DNA of 64,000 nt from Kroppenstedtia guangzhouensis (GTDB taxonomy: Bacteria; Bacillota; Bacilli; Thermoactinomycetales; DSM-45169), in NCBI RefSeq assembly GCF_014637345.1, contig NZ_BMEX01000001.1:186001-250000 (forward strand), read 5' to 3'. The position numbers and the translations under genes were made by a program. Positions 42,690 through 52,805 of this stretch are shown here, one piece after another; the first letter of the stretch is position 1; the number at the start of each line of letters is the position of its first letter. Below the pieces are notes generated by a model. That model did not search any database and was not told where the DNA came from. It saw only the letters and a program-made list of their open reading frames with translations.

Positions 42690-43943
42690 TCAATGGGTTC
42701 TTTCTGTCCGGAAATGTCTCAAAAATTGGATTCCCACTCCTATCAAAGCCAAGATTCCGAGCAAAAGGATCGCTCTCCATCCCAGATAGGAAACCCGTTC
42801 GGCCAGACCGTGCCATCCCGTCTCGGGAAGTTGGCGAAGAAAAGCGGGGACGGCGGCATCTGAATATAGGATGTACTGTTCCACCGGATTCCAGATCAGG
42901 AGGGTGATCCAACCGGCGAGAATCCCATGAATCAAGCGGGCGATTCCATAAGGGGCATAACGGATGTCTGTCCGGCTCAAGATGCTGGCCACTTGGGCGT
43001 GAACAGACAGACCGCTCCATGCAGTGACGGTGCCGACGATGGCGATTTTATAGGCCAGGTGGACAGTGTTGGGCACCTGGCTGGCAACTTGGGCACCCAG
43101 TGTGATTTCAAAAAGACCGGATATCACTGGGGATGCCAGTTCTCCCGGAATCCGGAGGAGGGAAAACAGATGGCTGATTCCCGCAGCCAACCATTCGGTG
43201 ATCCCCACTTGACCCAATACTTCGATAATGACGGAAAACATCATGATAAATCCGCCGACCACCATTAAAGTGTTGATAGATGAGGTGATCGCATCCCCCA
43301 TCAATTCTCCCAAGCTGCGGCCGTCTTTTAACCGCGCCTGATGCATTTCCCGATAGGCCCGGATCAGGAAATGGGTTTGATCCTTCGCCGGTACGGGAGT
43401 CGTGGATCCCTGAGGGTCGTGAAAACGCATCAGAATTCCCAGCAACAAGCTGGATGTATAGTGGGCGATCGCGATAATCACCCCCAGGGAGACATCGTGG
43501 AAAAAACCGACGGCGACAGCACCGAACATAAACAAAGGATCGGCGGTGTTGGTAAAGGAGACCAATCTTTCTCCCTCGGATCGGGTGATCAGATTTTGTT
43601 CCCGCAAACGGGCGGTCAGCTTGGCCCCGATGGGATAACCCGATGCCAGTCCCATCGCCATCACAAATCCTGCTGCTCCGGGGACGCGGAAGAGAGGCCG
43701 CATCAATGGCTCCAACAGAACACCGAGGAAATGGACGACGCCGAATCCCATCAGAATCTCCGAAGCGATAAAAAAAGGCAATAAAGCGGGAAAAACGATA
43801 TCCCACCAGGTTTTTAGTCCTTTCAGCGAAGAGTTGAAAGCTTGCTCCGGAAACAGGATCAGGGAACCCACGAGAAATAAGGCGACACCTCCCAGGGTCA
43901 GGGAGCGGAAGTGGTTTTGGAAGGGGTGGTTCATCGGCTCCAT
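42690..43943 (-). CDS. ylbJ: Sporulation integral membrane protein YlbJ
   Basis: This 417-residue protein has about eight transmembrane segments and two nucleoside-recognition (Gate) domains. Landmarks are WWDIVFPALLPFFIASEILM, MGLASGYPIGAKLTARLREQ, RLVSFTNTADPLFMFGAVAV and WSGLSVHAQVASIL. In B. subtilis YlbJ is needed for spore cortex formation. The minus-strand ATG at 43943 follows GGGAGGA. Its place between coaD and ylbK is conserved although it is inverted. Confidence 0.94.
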   Translation of the reverse strand: MEPMNHPFQNHFRSLTLGGVALFLVGSLILFPEQAFNSSLKGLKTWWDIVFPALLPFFIASEILMGFGVVHFLGVLLEPLMRPLFRVPGAAGFVMAMGLASGYPIGAKLTARLREQNLITRSEGERLVSFTNTADPLFMFGAVAVGFFHDVSLGVIIAIAHYTSSLLLGILMRFHDPQGSTTPVPAKDQTHFLIRAYREMHQARLKDGRSLGELMGDAITSSINTLMVVGGFIMMFSVIIEVLGQVGITEWLAAGISHLFSLLRIPGELASPVISGLFEITLGAQVASQVPNTVHLAYKIAIVGTVTAWSGLSVHAQVASILSRTDIRYAPYGIARLIHGILAGWITLLIWNPVEQYILYSDAAVPAFLRQLPETGWHGLAERVSYLGWRAILLLGILALIGVGIQFLRHFRTERTH

Positions 43944-44073
43944 TCAAATCCTCCCGTTCATCTACTGGGTTTGGTACATGTCTACGCTTAGGGAAAAAAA
44001 TTAGACCGCCTGTCTCAGAAAGGTTGAAAGATTGGAAAAGGTTGGATCATCCAAGGCAGAGGAGGAGATGGTT

Positions 44074-44862
44074 GTGCCTGGACCCAAGGTGGGACTTGCG
44101 CTGGGTTCCGGAGGAGCTAGGGGTTTGGCCCATATCGGAGTGTTGAAGGTATTGCAAAGAGAAGGGATCCCTGTAGATGTAATCGCCGGGAGCAGCATGG
44201 GGAGTCTGGTGGGCTCCCTCTTTGCGGTGGGTCTCGATTTGGATATGATTGAAGGACTGGCTGTCCATTTGAAACGAAAGCACTGGCTGGATCTGACGGT
44301 TCCCCGACGGGGATTTGTGACGGGGGAAAAAGTAAAAGAGATGATCCGGCTTCTGACCCGGGGCCGTACCCTGGAGGAACTCCCGATTCCAATGGGGGTG
44401 GTGGCCACGGATCTGAACAGAGGTGAGCGGGTGGTTTTTCAAACAGGACCCCTGGATCTGGCAGTCCGGGCGAGCATCTCCATTCCGGGGATTTTCGAAC
44501 CGGTTCGGTGGCAAGGAAGGACCCTGGTGGATGGTGGGGTGGTTGACCGGGTTCCTGTTTCGGTGGTAAAAGAGATGGGAGCCGAAATGATCCTCGCTGT
44601 GGATGTAGTACCCCGGACGACTTCTGTTCGTATTAGGAATATTTTTGATGTGATCGCACAAACTCTCAGTGTGATGGAGCGGGAAATACTCAATCAGAGA
44701 TTGTTGGAGGCGGATGTGTTGATCCATCCGGACCTGGCGGACATCAGTCCCACAGCGTTCACCCGTGTGGAGGAGTGTATCCGCTTGGGGGAAGAAGCGG
44801 CACTCCTCCAGGTGGATCGGATCAAACGTTTGATCGCGAAGCGGGGGGCGCGGATTGAATGA
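44074..44862 (+). CDS. Patatin-like phospholipase family protein (YlbK/RssA type)
   Basis: This protein of about 262 residues has the patatin oxyanion motif GLALGSGGARGLAHIGVLKV, the nucleophile GSSMGSLVG (GxSxG) and DGGVVDRVPV (DGG), which form the Ser-Asp dyad. GTG 44074 is chosen because GAGGAGG ends eight bases upstream; ATG 44068 is too close to it. The stop overlaps ylbL by ATGA. Confidence 0.92.
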   Translation: MPGPKVGLALGSGGARGLAHIGVLKVLQREGIPVDVIAGSSMGSLVGSLFAVGLDLDMIEGLAVHLKRKHWLDLTVPRRGFVTGEKVKEMIRLLTRGRTLEELPIPMGVVATDLNRGERVVFQTGPLDLAVRASISIPGIFEPVRWQGRTLVDGGVVDRVPVSVVKEMGAEMILAVDVVPRTTSVRIRNIFDVIAQTLSVMEREILNQRLLEADVLIHPDLADISPTAFTRVEECIRLGEEAALLQVDRIKRLIAKRGARIE

Positions 44863-45929
44863 AACATTCAAGTCCTTGGTACAGACGGAGACGGTCATGG
44901 ATCATCACCGGAGTGATCACGTCGGCTCTGTTTGTTTTGTTGTTTGTCGTGCCGACACCCTATTACATCATGCAGCCGGGTTCTGCACTGGAAGTCCGGC
45001 CGATGATTCAGGTGGAGGGTTCCCGGAACAAGGAACAGGGTGCCTTTTTCATGACCACGGTTTCGATGCGGGAAGGCAATCTGTTGGGATCGATCATCTC
45101 CAAATGGGATTCCCGGTATGAATTGCTGCCCAGAGATCAGGTTTTGGTCGAGGGAGAAGATCCGGTGGAGTATGAGCGAAGACAAAAGGAAATCATGAAA
45201 CAATCCCAACAGAATGCCGTTTTGGCCGCTTTTCGTGAAGCGGGGTATCCAGTTAAGGAACAGTTGCTTGGCGTTCGGGTCTTACGGGTGTTGGAAAAAA
45301 TGTCTGCAGCCCAGGTATTGAGGCAGGGAGATATCATTCACCGGGTGAACGGGGATCCGGTCAGAAGCCCGGAAGAATTGATCAGACAATTGGCTGAAAA
45401 AAAAGTGGGCGAGACCGTTCGGTTGGAGATCACCAGGAATGGGAAAAAATTGATTCCAAAGGTGAAGTTAAGATCCCTGGGGAGAGTTGGCGGGAAAGAC
45501 AGGCCCGGGATCGGAATCGAACCGGTGACGGAGAGGAAGATTCAAACAGACCCCGAGGTGAAGATCCGTGCGGAGGAGATCGGTGGCCCCTCCGCCGGAT
45601 TGATGTTCTCCCTGGAGATCATCAATCAGCTGGAAAACAACGACTTGACCCGGGGTTACCGTGTGGCTGGCACCGGCACCATCTCACCAAAAGGAGAGGT
45701 GGGTCAGATTGGGGGCATTCAACATAAAATTGTGGCGGCGGATGAGGAAGGGGCGGATATTTTTTTCGTTCCAGCAGATATTCGTCCTGGGGATTCCAAT
45801 GAAAAAAAAGCGATTCGGACAGCCAAGGAGATCGGTGCCGACATGAAAGTGATCCCGGTGAAGAACTTGAGAGAAGCCCTTGGTTTTCTGAAAAAACAAA
45901 GGTTGAAAAGTGGTTCCCTGAAGGACTGA
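44859..45929 (+). CDS. ylbL: PDZ and Lon-type protease domain membrane protein (YlbL)
   Basis: This 356-residue protein has one N-terminal transmembrane helix (WIITGVITSALFVLLFVV), then PTPYYIMQPGSALEVRPMIQ, a PDZ domain (LRQGDIIHRVNGDPVRSPEE) and a C-terminal S16 Lon-like peptidase domain. The catalytic Ser is in GGPSAGLMFSLE and the Lys is likely in GGIQHKIVAAD. It is outside-facing. Related YlbL in B. subtilis takes part in degrading a cell-division inhibitor after DNA damage. It is coupled to the patatin gene by ATGA. Confidence 0.93.
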   Translation: MKHSSPWYRRRRSWIITGVITSALFVLLFVVPTPYYIMQPGSALEVRPMIQVEGSRNKEQGAFFMTTVSMREGNLLGSIISKWDSRYELLPRDQVLVEGEDPVEYERRQKEIMKQSQQNAVLAAFREAGYPVKEQLLGVRVLRVLEKMSAAQVLRQGDIIHRVNGDPVRSPEELIRQLAEKKVGETVRLEITRNGKKLIPKVKLRSLGRVGGKDRPGIGIEPVTERKIQTDPEVKIRAEEIGGPSAGLMFSLEIINQLENNDLTRGYRVAGTGTISPKGEVGQIGGIQHKIVAADEEGADIFFVPADIRPGDSNEKKAIRTAKEIGADMKVIPVKNLREALGFLKKQRLKSGSLKD

Positions 45930-45931
45930 CA

Positions 45932-45960
45932 TTGACTGAAACGGTTTTCTGACATATAAT
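45932..45960 (+). promoter_or_regulatory. Sigma-A promoter for the DUF177-rpmF operon
   Basis: TTGACT (45932-45937) and TATAAT (45955-45960) are 17 bp apart, giving a leader of about 25 bases. Confidence 0.8.
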
Positions 45961-45988
45961 TACCCTGTTTGAAAAGGGAGTCGTGCAT

Positions 45989-46504
45989 ATGATGTTCACT
46001 TTCCGGGAATTGAATCAAAACACCAATCCTCTTCACTGTGAAGAGGAAGTGCGGCTGGACGGGTTGGAGAAGGAAAATCCCGATCTGATCCAACTGGAGC
46101 CTGTAAAGGTGGAGATTACGGCCTGGAAGGATCAAGGTTTGTTTCATGTGCAAGGGGATCAGTCCGCAAAGGCGACCTTTCGCTGTTCCCGGTGCCTTTC
46201 CGGATTTGAGAGGGACTTATCCACCCGTTGGCACCGGGTTTTCACCGAAGACGAAAACCGGGTGGATGCCAGCGGAGAGGAAGAAATCCTCCTAGTCTCA
46301 CTTGATCGGCCGACCGATCTGACTCCTTTTATCCGGGAAGCTTTGCTGTTGAGCATGCCCTTTGCTCCAGTGTGCCGGAAAGATTGCAAGGGTTTGTGTC
46401 CCACATGCGGAACCGATTGGAACAAAGCTTCCTGCCAGTGTGACAACCGGCGGGTCGATCCCCGGTTGGCCAAACTGGGAGAACTTTTGAACAGGGATCC
46501 ATAA
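45989..46504 (+). CDS. DUF177 family protein (YceD/YlbN)
   Basis: This protein of about 171 residues has the DUF177 cysteine pattern: FRCSRCLSGFERDL in the middle and CRKDCKGLCPTCGTDWNKAS near the C-terminus. It is encoded next to rpmF in most bacteria and is linked to 23S rRNA or ribosome assembly. ATG 45989 has AAGGGAG at about nine bases. GTG 45983 is too close to it. B. subtilis has ylbM (tmcAL) before this gene; it is absent here. Confidence 0.88.
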   Translation: MMFTFRELNQNTNPLHCEEEVRLDGLEKENPDLIQLEPVKVEITAWKDQGLFHVQGDQSAKATFRCSRCLSGFERDLSTRWHRVFTEDENRVDASGEEEILLVSLDRPTDLTPFIREALLLSMPFAPVCRKDCKGLCPTCGTDWNKASCQCDNRRVDPRLAKLGELLNRDP

Positions 46505-46543
46505 TCCCCATATCGGTCTGTTTTTGAAGAGGGGGTGAAACCA

Positions 46544-46717
46544 ATGGCAGTACCTAAAAGGCGAACTTCCAAATCCCGCAAGCGCAAACGTCGGACCCAC
46601 TTCAAACTGTCGGTCCCGGGGATGGTGAAATGCCCGCAGTGTGGTGAAATGAAACTGTCTCATCGGGTTTGCACGGAGTGCGGTTACTACAAAGGGAACG
46701 AAGTGGTGAACGACTGA
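46544..46717 (+). CDS. rpmF: 50S ribosomal protein L32
   Basis: This 57-residue L32 reads [20 protein letters not shown] with a four-cysteine zinc site (CPQC and CTEC). ATG 46544 has GAGGGGG upstream. It is 39 bases after the DUF177 gene, with a terminator just downstream. Confidence 0.97.
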   Translation: MAVPKRRTSKSRKRKRRTHFKLSVPGMVKCPQCGEMKLSHRVCTECGYYKGNEVVND

Positions 46718-46733
46718 TCTTCATCACGGTGTC

Positions 46734-46760
46734 AAGGACCCATCATTCGGGTCCTTTTTA
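46734..46760 (+). terminator. Intrinsic terminator after rpmF
   Basis: AAGGACCC (46734-46741) pairs with GGGTCCTT (46749-46756), then Ts. Confidence 0.8.
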
Positions 46761-46779
46761 TATTTATGATTTTCGGAGG

Positions 46780-46831
46780 TTGCCTTGGAAAGAGTGTTTC
46801 GCTATACTGATTTAGTACTTGGTATTAGTAC
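46780..46831 (+). promoter_or_regulatory. Promoter and FapR operator of the fatty-acid operon
   Basis: TTGCCT (46780-46785) and TATACT (46803-46808) are 17 bp apart. Directly after the -10 box, 46811-46831 reads as an imperfect palindrome (TTAGTACTTGGTATTAGTAC) that matches the known FapR box of Bacillus. Binding there would block transcription until malonyl-CoA or malonyl-ACP releases FapR. Confidence 0.85.
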
Positions 46832-46861
46832 GTGATAATAAAAGGTGGTGAACCCTCCGCT

Positions 46862-47422
46862 GTGCGCCTGTCAAAAAGAGAACGGCAGAAAAAGTTGCAA
46901 CGGGCTTTGGAGTCCGAGCCGTTTTTGACTGACGAGGAGATGGCCCGTCGGTACCGGGTCAGTATCCAAACCATCCGACTGGATCGAATGGAGTTGGGAA
47001 TCCCTGAGTTGCGGGAACGGATCAAAAACATGGCGGAGAAAAACTTTGACCAGGTTCGCTCTCTCGGACTGGAAGAAGTCATCGGGCATGTGACTGAATT
47101 GAAACTGGATCACAGCGGGACCTCGGAGTTGAAAATCCGGGAGGAGCATGTGTTTGCCCGCCATCAGATCGCCAGGGGTCACCACCTGTTTGCCCAGGCG
47201 AATTCTCTGGCGGTTGCCGTGGTCGACGCGGAGCAGGTGCTGACCGCCACCGCCAGCATCCGATTTGTTCGCCCTGTTCGATTGGGTGAAACATGTGTGG
47301 CACATGCAAGGGTGATCCATTTGACATCCCATCGTACGCAGGTGGATGTCCGTACACTCGTTGGGGAAGAGACGGTTTTTCAAGGTATATTCGATGTTTA
47401 CCGCTCAAAGGAGGATCAATGA
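46862..47422 (+). CDS. fapR: Transcriptional repressor of fatty acid and phospholipid synthesis FapR
   Basis: This protein of about 186 residues has an N-terminal helix-turn-helix ([20 protein letters not shown]) and a C-terminal hot-dog effector domain ([39 protein letters not shown]). FapR represses fab and pls genes and binds malonyl-CoA. The start is taken as GTG 46862 behind AAGGTGGTG; GTG 46832 would lie inside the operator. It is the first gene of the operon it controls. Confidence 0.95.
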   Translation: MRLSKRERQKKLQRALESEPFLTDEEMARRYRVSIQTIRLDRMELGIPELRERIKNMAEKNFDQVRSLGLEEVIGHVTELKLDHSGTSELKIREEHVFARHQIARGHHLFAQANSLAVAVVDAEQVLTATASIRFVRPVRLGETCVAHARVIHLTSHRTQVDVRTLVGEETVFQGIFDVYRSKEDQ

Positions 47423-48420
47423 TGCGGATCGCATTGGACATCATGGGCGGTGATCATGCACCGGCGGCCATGGTGGAAGGAGCTCTGCAGGCAGCGGAGG
47501 AGTGGTCAGATACAGAACTGATCCTTCTGGGTCCGGCAAAAAAGTTCGAGGCCTTGCTAAAAGGACGGCTTCCCGCCAATCTCAGCCTGAAAGCGGTGGA
47601 AGAATGGATCACAGCGGAGGAAGAACCGGTACGGGCGATTCGCCGTAAAAAAGGTTCCACCATTGTGGTCGGCTGCCGGATGGTGAGGGAGGGCGAAGCG
47701 GATGCATTCATCAGTGCTGGTAACACCGGGGCATTGATGGCTGCCGGCACCATGGTGACCGGCCGTCTCGACGGGATCGCACGTCCTGCCTTGGCTCCGA
47801 TGTTTCCCACCCTCGACGGGAAGGGAATGCTGGTGTTGGATGTGGGGGCCAATCCGGAGGCTCGCCCTGAGCACTTGGAGCAGTATGCCCTGATGGGCAG
47901 TATCTATGCCGAAAGAGTGCTCGGATTCAAGAAACCTCGTGTGGGTCTTCTCAATATCGGCACCGAAGAAGGAAAAGGGACGACATTGACCAAAGAATCC
48001 TTTGAACGAATTCGGGTGTTGCCGGTCCATTTCATCGGCAATGTGGAAGCGCGGGATCTCCTGGATGGGGGTTGCGATGTGTTGGTATGTGACGGATTCA
48101 CCGGAAATGTTCTTCTGAAAAACACCGAGGGTGTGGCGAAGGCTGTTTTCGGACGCCTGAAGGAGGAGCTGACCCGGAGTCCTGCCACTAAACTGGCCGC
48201 CGCCATCCTCAAACCGGGCCTGAAACGGTTCGCCAAGGAGATGGATTATAAAGAACACGGGGGAGCGCCGCTCCTCGGCCTGATCAGGCCGGTGGTGAAA
48301 GCCCACGGCTCTTCCGATACGCGGGCGGTGTACAATGCCGTCTGCCAGGCCCGCCGCTTTGTCGAACGGAATGTGATCAAGGAAATATCCGAGGAACTAC
48401 AACGACTTGGTAGGGGATGA
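47422..48420 (+). CDS. plsX: Phosphate acyltransferase PlsX
   Basis: This 332-residue enzyme converts acyl-ACP to acyl-phosphate for phospholipid synthesis. It has [73 protein letters not shown] and [20 protein letters not shown]. ATGs at 47419 and 47422 are possible; AAAGGAGG is better spaced for 47422. It overlaps the fapR stop and the fabH start. Confidence 0.96.
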   Translation: MRIALDIMGGDHAPAAMVEGALQAAEEWSDTELILLGPAKKFEALLKGRLPANLSLKAVEEWITAEEEPVRAIRRKKGSTIVVGCRMVREGEADAFISAGNTGALMAAGTMVTGRLDGIARPALAPMFPTLDGKGMLVLDVGANPEARPEHLEQYALMGSIYAERVLGFKKPRVGLLNIGTEEGKGTTLTKESFERIRVLPVHFIGNVEARDLLDGGCDVLVCDGFTGNVLLKNTEGVAKAVFGRLKEELTRSPATKLAAAILKPGLKRFAKEMDYKEHGGAPLLGLIRPVVKAHGSSDTRAVYNAVCQARRFVERNVIKEISEELQRLGRG

Positions 48421-49421
48421 GGATCATGGGATCGGTGGGGATCATCGGCACGGGAGCTTATCTGCCCGAAAAAGTGTTGACCAATGCTGATTTAGAGAAA
48501 ATGGTGGATACCAGTGACGAGTGGATCGTCAGCCGAACGGGAATCCGGGAGCGGAGGATTGCTGCAGATGACCAGGCCTCTTCCGATCTGGCCGTGGAAG
48601 CGGGTCGTCGGGCATTGGAATCTGCGGGGATCAGGGCGAAGGACCTGGACCTGATTATCGTAGCCACGGTGACCCCGGATATGTCCTTCCCAGCCACGGC
48701 TTGTCTGGTCCAGGATCAGTTGGGTGCGGACAGAGCGGCCACCTTTGATTTGTCTGCGGCCTGCACCGGATTTTTATACGGACTCTCCGTCGCCACTCAG
48801 TTCATTTCCAACGGAATGTACCGCCACGCTTTGGTGATCGGGGTGGATTGTCTTTCCAAGATCACCGATTTTACGGACCGGAACACCTGTGTCCTGTTCG
48901 GGGATGGAGCGGGAGCCGCTGTGCTGGGACCTGTGGATGAAGGAAAAGGGTTTCTTTCTTTTGAACTGGGGGGAGATGGTTCCGGCGGCCATTTGTTGAA
49001 GCAGCCTGCCGGGGGGTCCCGGATTCCGGCATCGGCTCAATCGGTGGAAGATCGTCTCCACTTTATCTCGATGAATGGCCGTGAGGTCTTCAAGTTTGCC
49101 GTCCGGGTTCTGGGAAGCTCCGCGGAGGAAGCTCTTCGCAAAGCGGGAATGACCAAGGAGGATGTGGATTTCCTGATTCCTCACCAAGCCAACACGCGCA
49201 TTATCGATACCGCTGTCCAGCGACTGGGGTTGTCCCCGGATAAAGTGGTGATCAACCTGGACCGCTACGGCAACATGTCTTCCGCCTCCATTCCTGTCGC
49301 TTTGGATGAGGCTGCCCGGAGGGGAAGTATCAAACCAGACGACACCCTGGTGTTGGTCGGGTTCGGCGGGGGAATGACCTGGGGAGCAGCGGTGCTGAAG
49401 TGGATCATGGAGACGAAATGA
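48417..49421 (+). CDS. fabH: Beta-ketoacyl-ACP synthase III
   Basis: This 334-residue condensing enzyme starts fatty acid synthesis from acyl-CoA and malonyl-ACP. It has [30 protein letters not shown], the active-site Cys in [13 protein letters not shown], the His in [12 protein letters not shown] and the Asn in [15 protein letters not shown]. The start overlaps the plsX stop; an ATG at 48426 is also possible. In B. subtilis fabH is outside this operon. Confidence 0.96.
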   Translation: MRIMGSVGIIGTGAYLPEKVLTNADLEKMVDTSDEWIVSRTGIRERRIAADDQASSDLAVEAGRRALESAGIRAKDLDLIIVATVTPDMSFPATACLVQDQLGADRAATFDLSAACTGFLYGLSVATQFISNGMYRHALVIGVDCLSKITDFTDRNTCVLFGDGAGAAVLGPVDEGKGFLSFELGGDGSGGHLLKQPAGGSRIPASAQSVEDRLHFISMNGREVFKFAVRVLGSSAEEALRKAGMTKEDVDFLIPHQANTRIIDTAVQRLGLSPDKVVINLDRYGNMSSASIPVALDEAARRGSIKPDDTLVLVGFGGGMTWGAAVLKWIMETK

Positions 49422-49450
49422 TCCACAGTTGTTGAAGGAGGACGGTATTC

Positions 49451-50386
49451 TTGGGCAAGACAGCATTTCTGTTTCCGGGGCAGGGGTCCCAGACCATCGG
49501 GATGGGAAAGGCGGTCTATGATACGGACCCACGGGCCCGGGAAGTGTTTGAACAAGCTGATGAAGAACTGGGTTATTCTCTTTCCCGCCTCTGTTTTGCG
49601 GGTCCGGAAGAGGAACTTTGCTTGACGGCCAATGCCCAGCCGGCCATTCTCACCACCAGCGTGGCTTTGTATCGTATGGTGGAGACGGCAGGGTTGACAG
49701 CGGACTTTGTGGCAGGCCACAGTCTGGGGGAGTATTCCGCACTGGTGGCGGCAGGGGCTCTCACTTTTAAAGATGCGGTCCGCACCGTTAGAAAACGGGG
49801 TTTGTTGATGGAAGAGGCGGTTCCCGCCGGAAAAGGAGCTATGTCAGCGGTGATCGGTCTCGACCGGGAGAGTGTGGACCGGATTTGTCGTGAAGTAAGC
49901 GGGGAGCAGGGGGTGGTGGAACCGGCCAATTACAATTGCCCGGGACAACTGGTGATCTCGGGCAGCAAAGAAGCGGTGGAAGCGGCTGGTGCGAAGGCGA
50001 AGGAAGCCGGTGCCCGCCGGGTGCTCCCCTTGTCTGTCAGCGGACCTTTCCACTCCAGTCTGATGAAGCCGGCGGCGGAACGGATGAAAGAGGTACTGGA
50101 CCGGTTGGAAATCCGGGGGGCCCGGATTCCTGTGGTGGCCAATGTTTCCGCCTGTCCGCGACAGGAAGCCGCCGGCATCCGCAAAGCACTGGTGGAACAG
50201 GTGGCCGCTCCCGTTCTGTGGGAAGACAGCATCCGCCGGTTGATCGATGAAGGTGTGGATACCTTTGTGGAGATCGGTCCGGGGAATGTGCTGACCGGAC
50301 TGGTGCGGAAGATTCAGCGGGGGGTTACAGCCCTTTCCATTCAAGATGGAGAATCGATGCGGAAAACTTTGGATAAAATGGGATAA
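49451..50386 (+). CDS. fabD: Malonyl-CoA:ACP transacylase
   Basis: This 311-residue enzyme moves malonyl from CoA to ACP. It has [19 protein letters not shown], the nucleophile in [16 protein letters not shown], the His in [12 protein letters not shown] and the C-terminal [20 protein letters not shown]. The start is TTG 49451 behind GGAGGA. Confidence 0.97.
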   Translation: MGKTAFLFPGQGSQTIGMGKAVYDTDPRAREVFEQADEELGYSLSRLCFAGPEEELCLTANAQPAILTTSVALYRMVETAGLTADFVAGHSLGEYSALVAAGALTFKDAVRTVRKRGLLMEEAVPAGKGAMSAVIGLDRESVDRICREVSGEQGVVEPANYNCPGQLVISGSKEAVEAAGAKAKEAGARRVLPLSVSGPFHSSLMKPAAERMKEVLDRLEIRGARIPVVANVSACPRQEAAGIRKALVEQVAAPVLWEDSIRRLIDEGVDTFVEIGPGNVLTGLVRKIQRGVTALSIQDGESMRKTLDKMG

Positions 50387-50399
50387 AAGGGGGTTCATC

Positions 50400-51143
50400 A
50401 TGTTAAGCGGCAAAGTCGCGATGGTGACGGGGGGTTCCCGGGGAATCGGACGGGCGGTCAGTCTTTCACTTGCCGAAGCCGGGGCTGATGTGGCTGTCAT
50501 CTATGCGGGTAACCGGGATGCGGCGGAGGAAACCGCGGACAAAATCCGGAGAGTCAGCCGGCAGGCCGATATCATCCAAGCGGATGTATCTGATGCCGGA
50601 CAAGTTGATTCCGCTGTCAAAAAAATTCTGGAATCCTTCGGGCGAATCGATATCCTGGTGAACAATGCCGGGATCACCCGGGACAATTTGATGCTTCGCA
50701 TGAAAGAAGAGGATTGGGATCGGGTGGTGGACACCAATCTGAAAGGGGTCTTCCTCTGCATCAAGGCGGTCACAAGGCCGATGTTGAAGAAACGGTCCGG
50801 TCGGATCATCAACATCAGCTCTGTTGTCGGAATCTCGGGTAATCCGGGGCAGGCCAACTATGTGGCAGCCAAAGCGGGGGTGATCGGACTCACCAAATCG
50901 GCGGCCAAGGAACTTGCCAGTCGCGGAATCACTGTCAATGCGGTGGCCCCTGGTTTTATCGAAACCGATATGACCGCCCAACTGGGTGAAGAGGTTCGCG
51001 AGGAAATGATGAGTCAAATTCCCCTGGCACGACTCGGCAAGCCGGAAGACGTGGCCGGTGCGGTCCGATTCCTCGCCTCCGACGCGGCGGGCTATATCAC
51101 GGGCCAGACCCTCCATGTGGACGGAGGGATGGTCACTTCCTGA
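50400..51143 (+). CDS. fabG: 3-oxoacyl-ACP reductase
   Basis: This 247-residue short-chain dehydrogenase reduces 3-oxoacyl-ACP with NADPH. It has the nucleotide loop [34 protein letters not shown], and the catalytic Ser plus YxxxK in [11 protein letters not shown] and [14 protein letters not shown] 50400 follows AAAAGGGGG. It is 13 bases after fabD. Confidence 0.97.
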   Translation: MLSGKVAMVTGGSRGIGRAVSLSLAEAGADVAVIYAGNRDAAEETADKIRRVSRQADIIQADVSDAGQVDSAVKKILESFGRIDILVNNAGITRDNLMLRMKEEDWDRVVDTNLKGVFLCIKAVTRPMLKKRSGRIINISSVVGISGNPGQANYVAAKAGVIGLTKSAAKELASRGITVNAVAPGFIETDMTAQLGEEVREEMMSQIPLARLGKPEDVAGAVRFLASDAAGYITGQTLHVDGGMVTS

Positions 51144-51220
51144 GTCTTTCCTGCGGGAAGTGACGTTTGCTAGTTTTTTTGCAGGCCATTTCGTATAATA
51201 CGAGAGGGGAGGTGAAGGAA

Positions 51221-51454
51221 GTGGCGGATACGCTGGATCGCGTAAAACGAATCATCGTGGATCGTCTGGGGGTGGATGCCTCCGAAGTTACCTTGGAAGC
51301 ATCCATCAAGGACGACCTGGGGGCTGACTCCCTCGATGTGATGGACATGATTCTTGAACTGGAAGATGAATTTTCCATGGAGATTTCCGATGAAGAAGCG
51401 GAAAAGATTAACACGGTGCAAGATATCGTTACTTATATCGAATCCCGTGCCTGA
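51221..51454 (+). CDS. acpP: Acyl carrier protein
   Basis: This 77-residue acidic protein carries the phosphopantetheine on Ser in [18 protein letters not shown]. The start is GTG 51221 behind AGGGGAGGTG, since the longer frame overlaps a promoter-like TATAAT at about 51195. The intergenic spacer after fabG may give ACP extra expression. Confidence 0.96.
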   Translation: MADTLDRVKRIIVDRLGVDASEVTLEASIKDDLGADSLDVMDMILELEDEFSMEISDEEAEKINTVQDIVTYIESRA

Positions 51455-51540
51455 AGGAGTCGGAAGTCCCGTTCATTGACGGGACTTTCTCCCCTTCATC
51501 ATCTTCCTATGGCACGTAAATTTCAAAGGCGGTGACGAGA

Positions 51541-52788
51541 TTGTCGAAGCGAGTGGTGATCACCGGTCTGGGCGTCTTATCACCGATCGGCAATGATATC
51601 CCGACGTTTTGGAATAACTTGATCATCGGGAAGTCGGGGATTGGACCGGTCACCCAGTTTGATGCAAGCGCCTATCCCACTCGGATTGCGGGGGAGGTCA
51701 AAGATTTTGATCCCCTAAAATATATGGACCGTAAGGAAGTCCGGCGGATGGATCGCTTTGTCCAGATGGCAGTGGCGGCTTCCTTGGATGCGTTGAAACA
51801 CGCCGGCATCGACATGTCCAAAGAAGATCCGGATCGGGTCGGAACCTATGTGGGTTCGGGGATCGGCGGGCTGAAAACCTGGGAAGAAGAGCACATCAAG
51901 CTCCTTGAAAAAGGTCCCCGCCGGGTCAGTCCCTTCTTCATCCCCATGATGATCGCCAATATGGCGGCAGGGCAGGTCTCCATCACCGTCGGGGCGAAGG
52001 GACCCAACAGTTCCGCAGTTTCCGCCTGCGCCACGGGTACCCACTCCATCGGGGATGCGGCCAAAATCATCCAGCGGGGAGATGCCGATGTGATGATTGC
52101 CGGTGGTGCAGAAGCCACTTTAAGTCCGATGGCCTTTGCCGGTTTTTGTGCAAACAAGGCGATGTCCACCCGAAATGACGAACCGGAAAAAGCGAGCCGC
52201 CCCTTTGACATGGAACGTGATGGGTTTGTCATGGGGGAAGGAGCCGGAATTGTGATCCTGGAGAGTCTGGATCACGCCCTTGCCCGGGGAGCGGAGATTA
52301 TCGCTGAGTTGGCCGGTTATGGGATGAGCGGGGATGCCTATCATCTGACAGCCCCGGCACCGGAAGGGGAAGGCGCCGCCCGGGCGATGAAGCGGGCATT
52401 GAAGGATGCTGGGCTGGAACCGGAGGAGGTTGATTACATCAATGCTCATGGGACCTCCACCGATTTAAATGATAAATTTGAAACCATGGCGATCAAGACG
52501 GTTTTTGGCGATCATGCTTACAAATTGGCGGTCAGTTCTACCAAGTCGATGACCGGCCATCTGTTGGGGGCAGCCGGGGGTGTTGAGGCGATTGCGACCG
52601 CTCTCACCCTGAAGGAGCAAATCCTGCCCCCGACGATCAATTATGAACACCCCGACCCCGAGTGTGATCTGGACTATGTTCCCAATGAATCCCGCCGAGT
52701 GCCGGTCCGGGCAGCCTTGTCCAACTCATTGGGTTTTGGCGGCCACAATGCGACCATCGCTCTGAAGAAATACGACGGGGCCGAATAA
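51541..52788 (+). CDS. fabF: Beta-ketoacyl-ACP synthase II
   Basis: This 415-residue condensing enzyme has [20 protein letters not shown], the nucleophile Cys in [15 protein letters not shown], and the two histidines in [14 protein letters not shown] and [19 protein letters not shown] 51541 is preferred because AAAGGCGGTG lies seven bases upstream and the family starts at this residue; GTG 51532 is within the binding site. It is included in the FapR operon here, unlike in B. subtilis. Confidence 0.96.
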   Translation: MSKRVVITGLGVLSPIGNDIPTFWNNLIIGKSGIGPVTQFDASAYPTRIAGEVKDFDPLKYMDRKEVRRMDRFVQMAVAASLDALKHAGIDMSKEDPDRVGTYVGSGIGGLKTWEEEHIKLLEKGPRRVSPFFIPMMIANMAAGQVSITVGAKGPNSSAVSACATGTHSIGDAAKIIQRGDADVMIAGGAEATLSPMAFAGFCANKAMSTRNDEPEKASRPFDMERDGFVMGEGAGIVILESLDHALARGAEIIAELAGYGMSGDAYHLTAPAPEGEGAARAMKRALKDAGLEPEEVDYINAHGTSTDLNDKFETMAIKTVFGDHAYKLAVSSTKSMTGHLLGAAGGVEAIATALTLKEQILPPTINYEHPDPECDLDYVPNESRRVPVRAALSNSLGFGGHNATIALKKYDGAE

Positions 52789-52805
52789 GCAGGTGGTGAT
52801 CGGAG

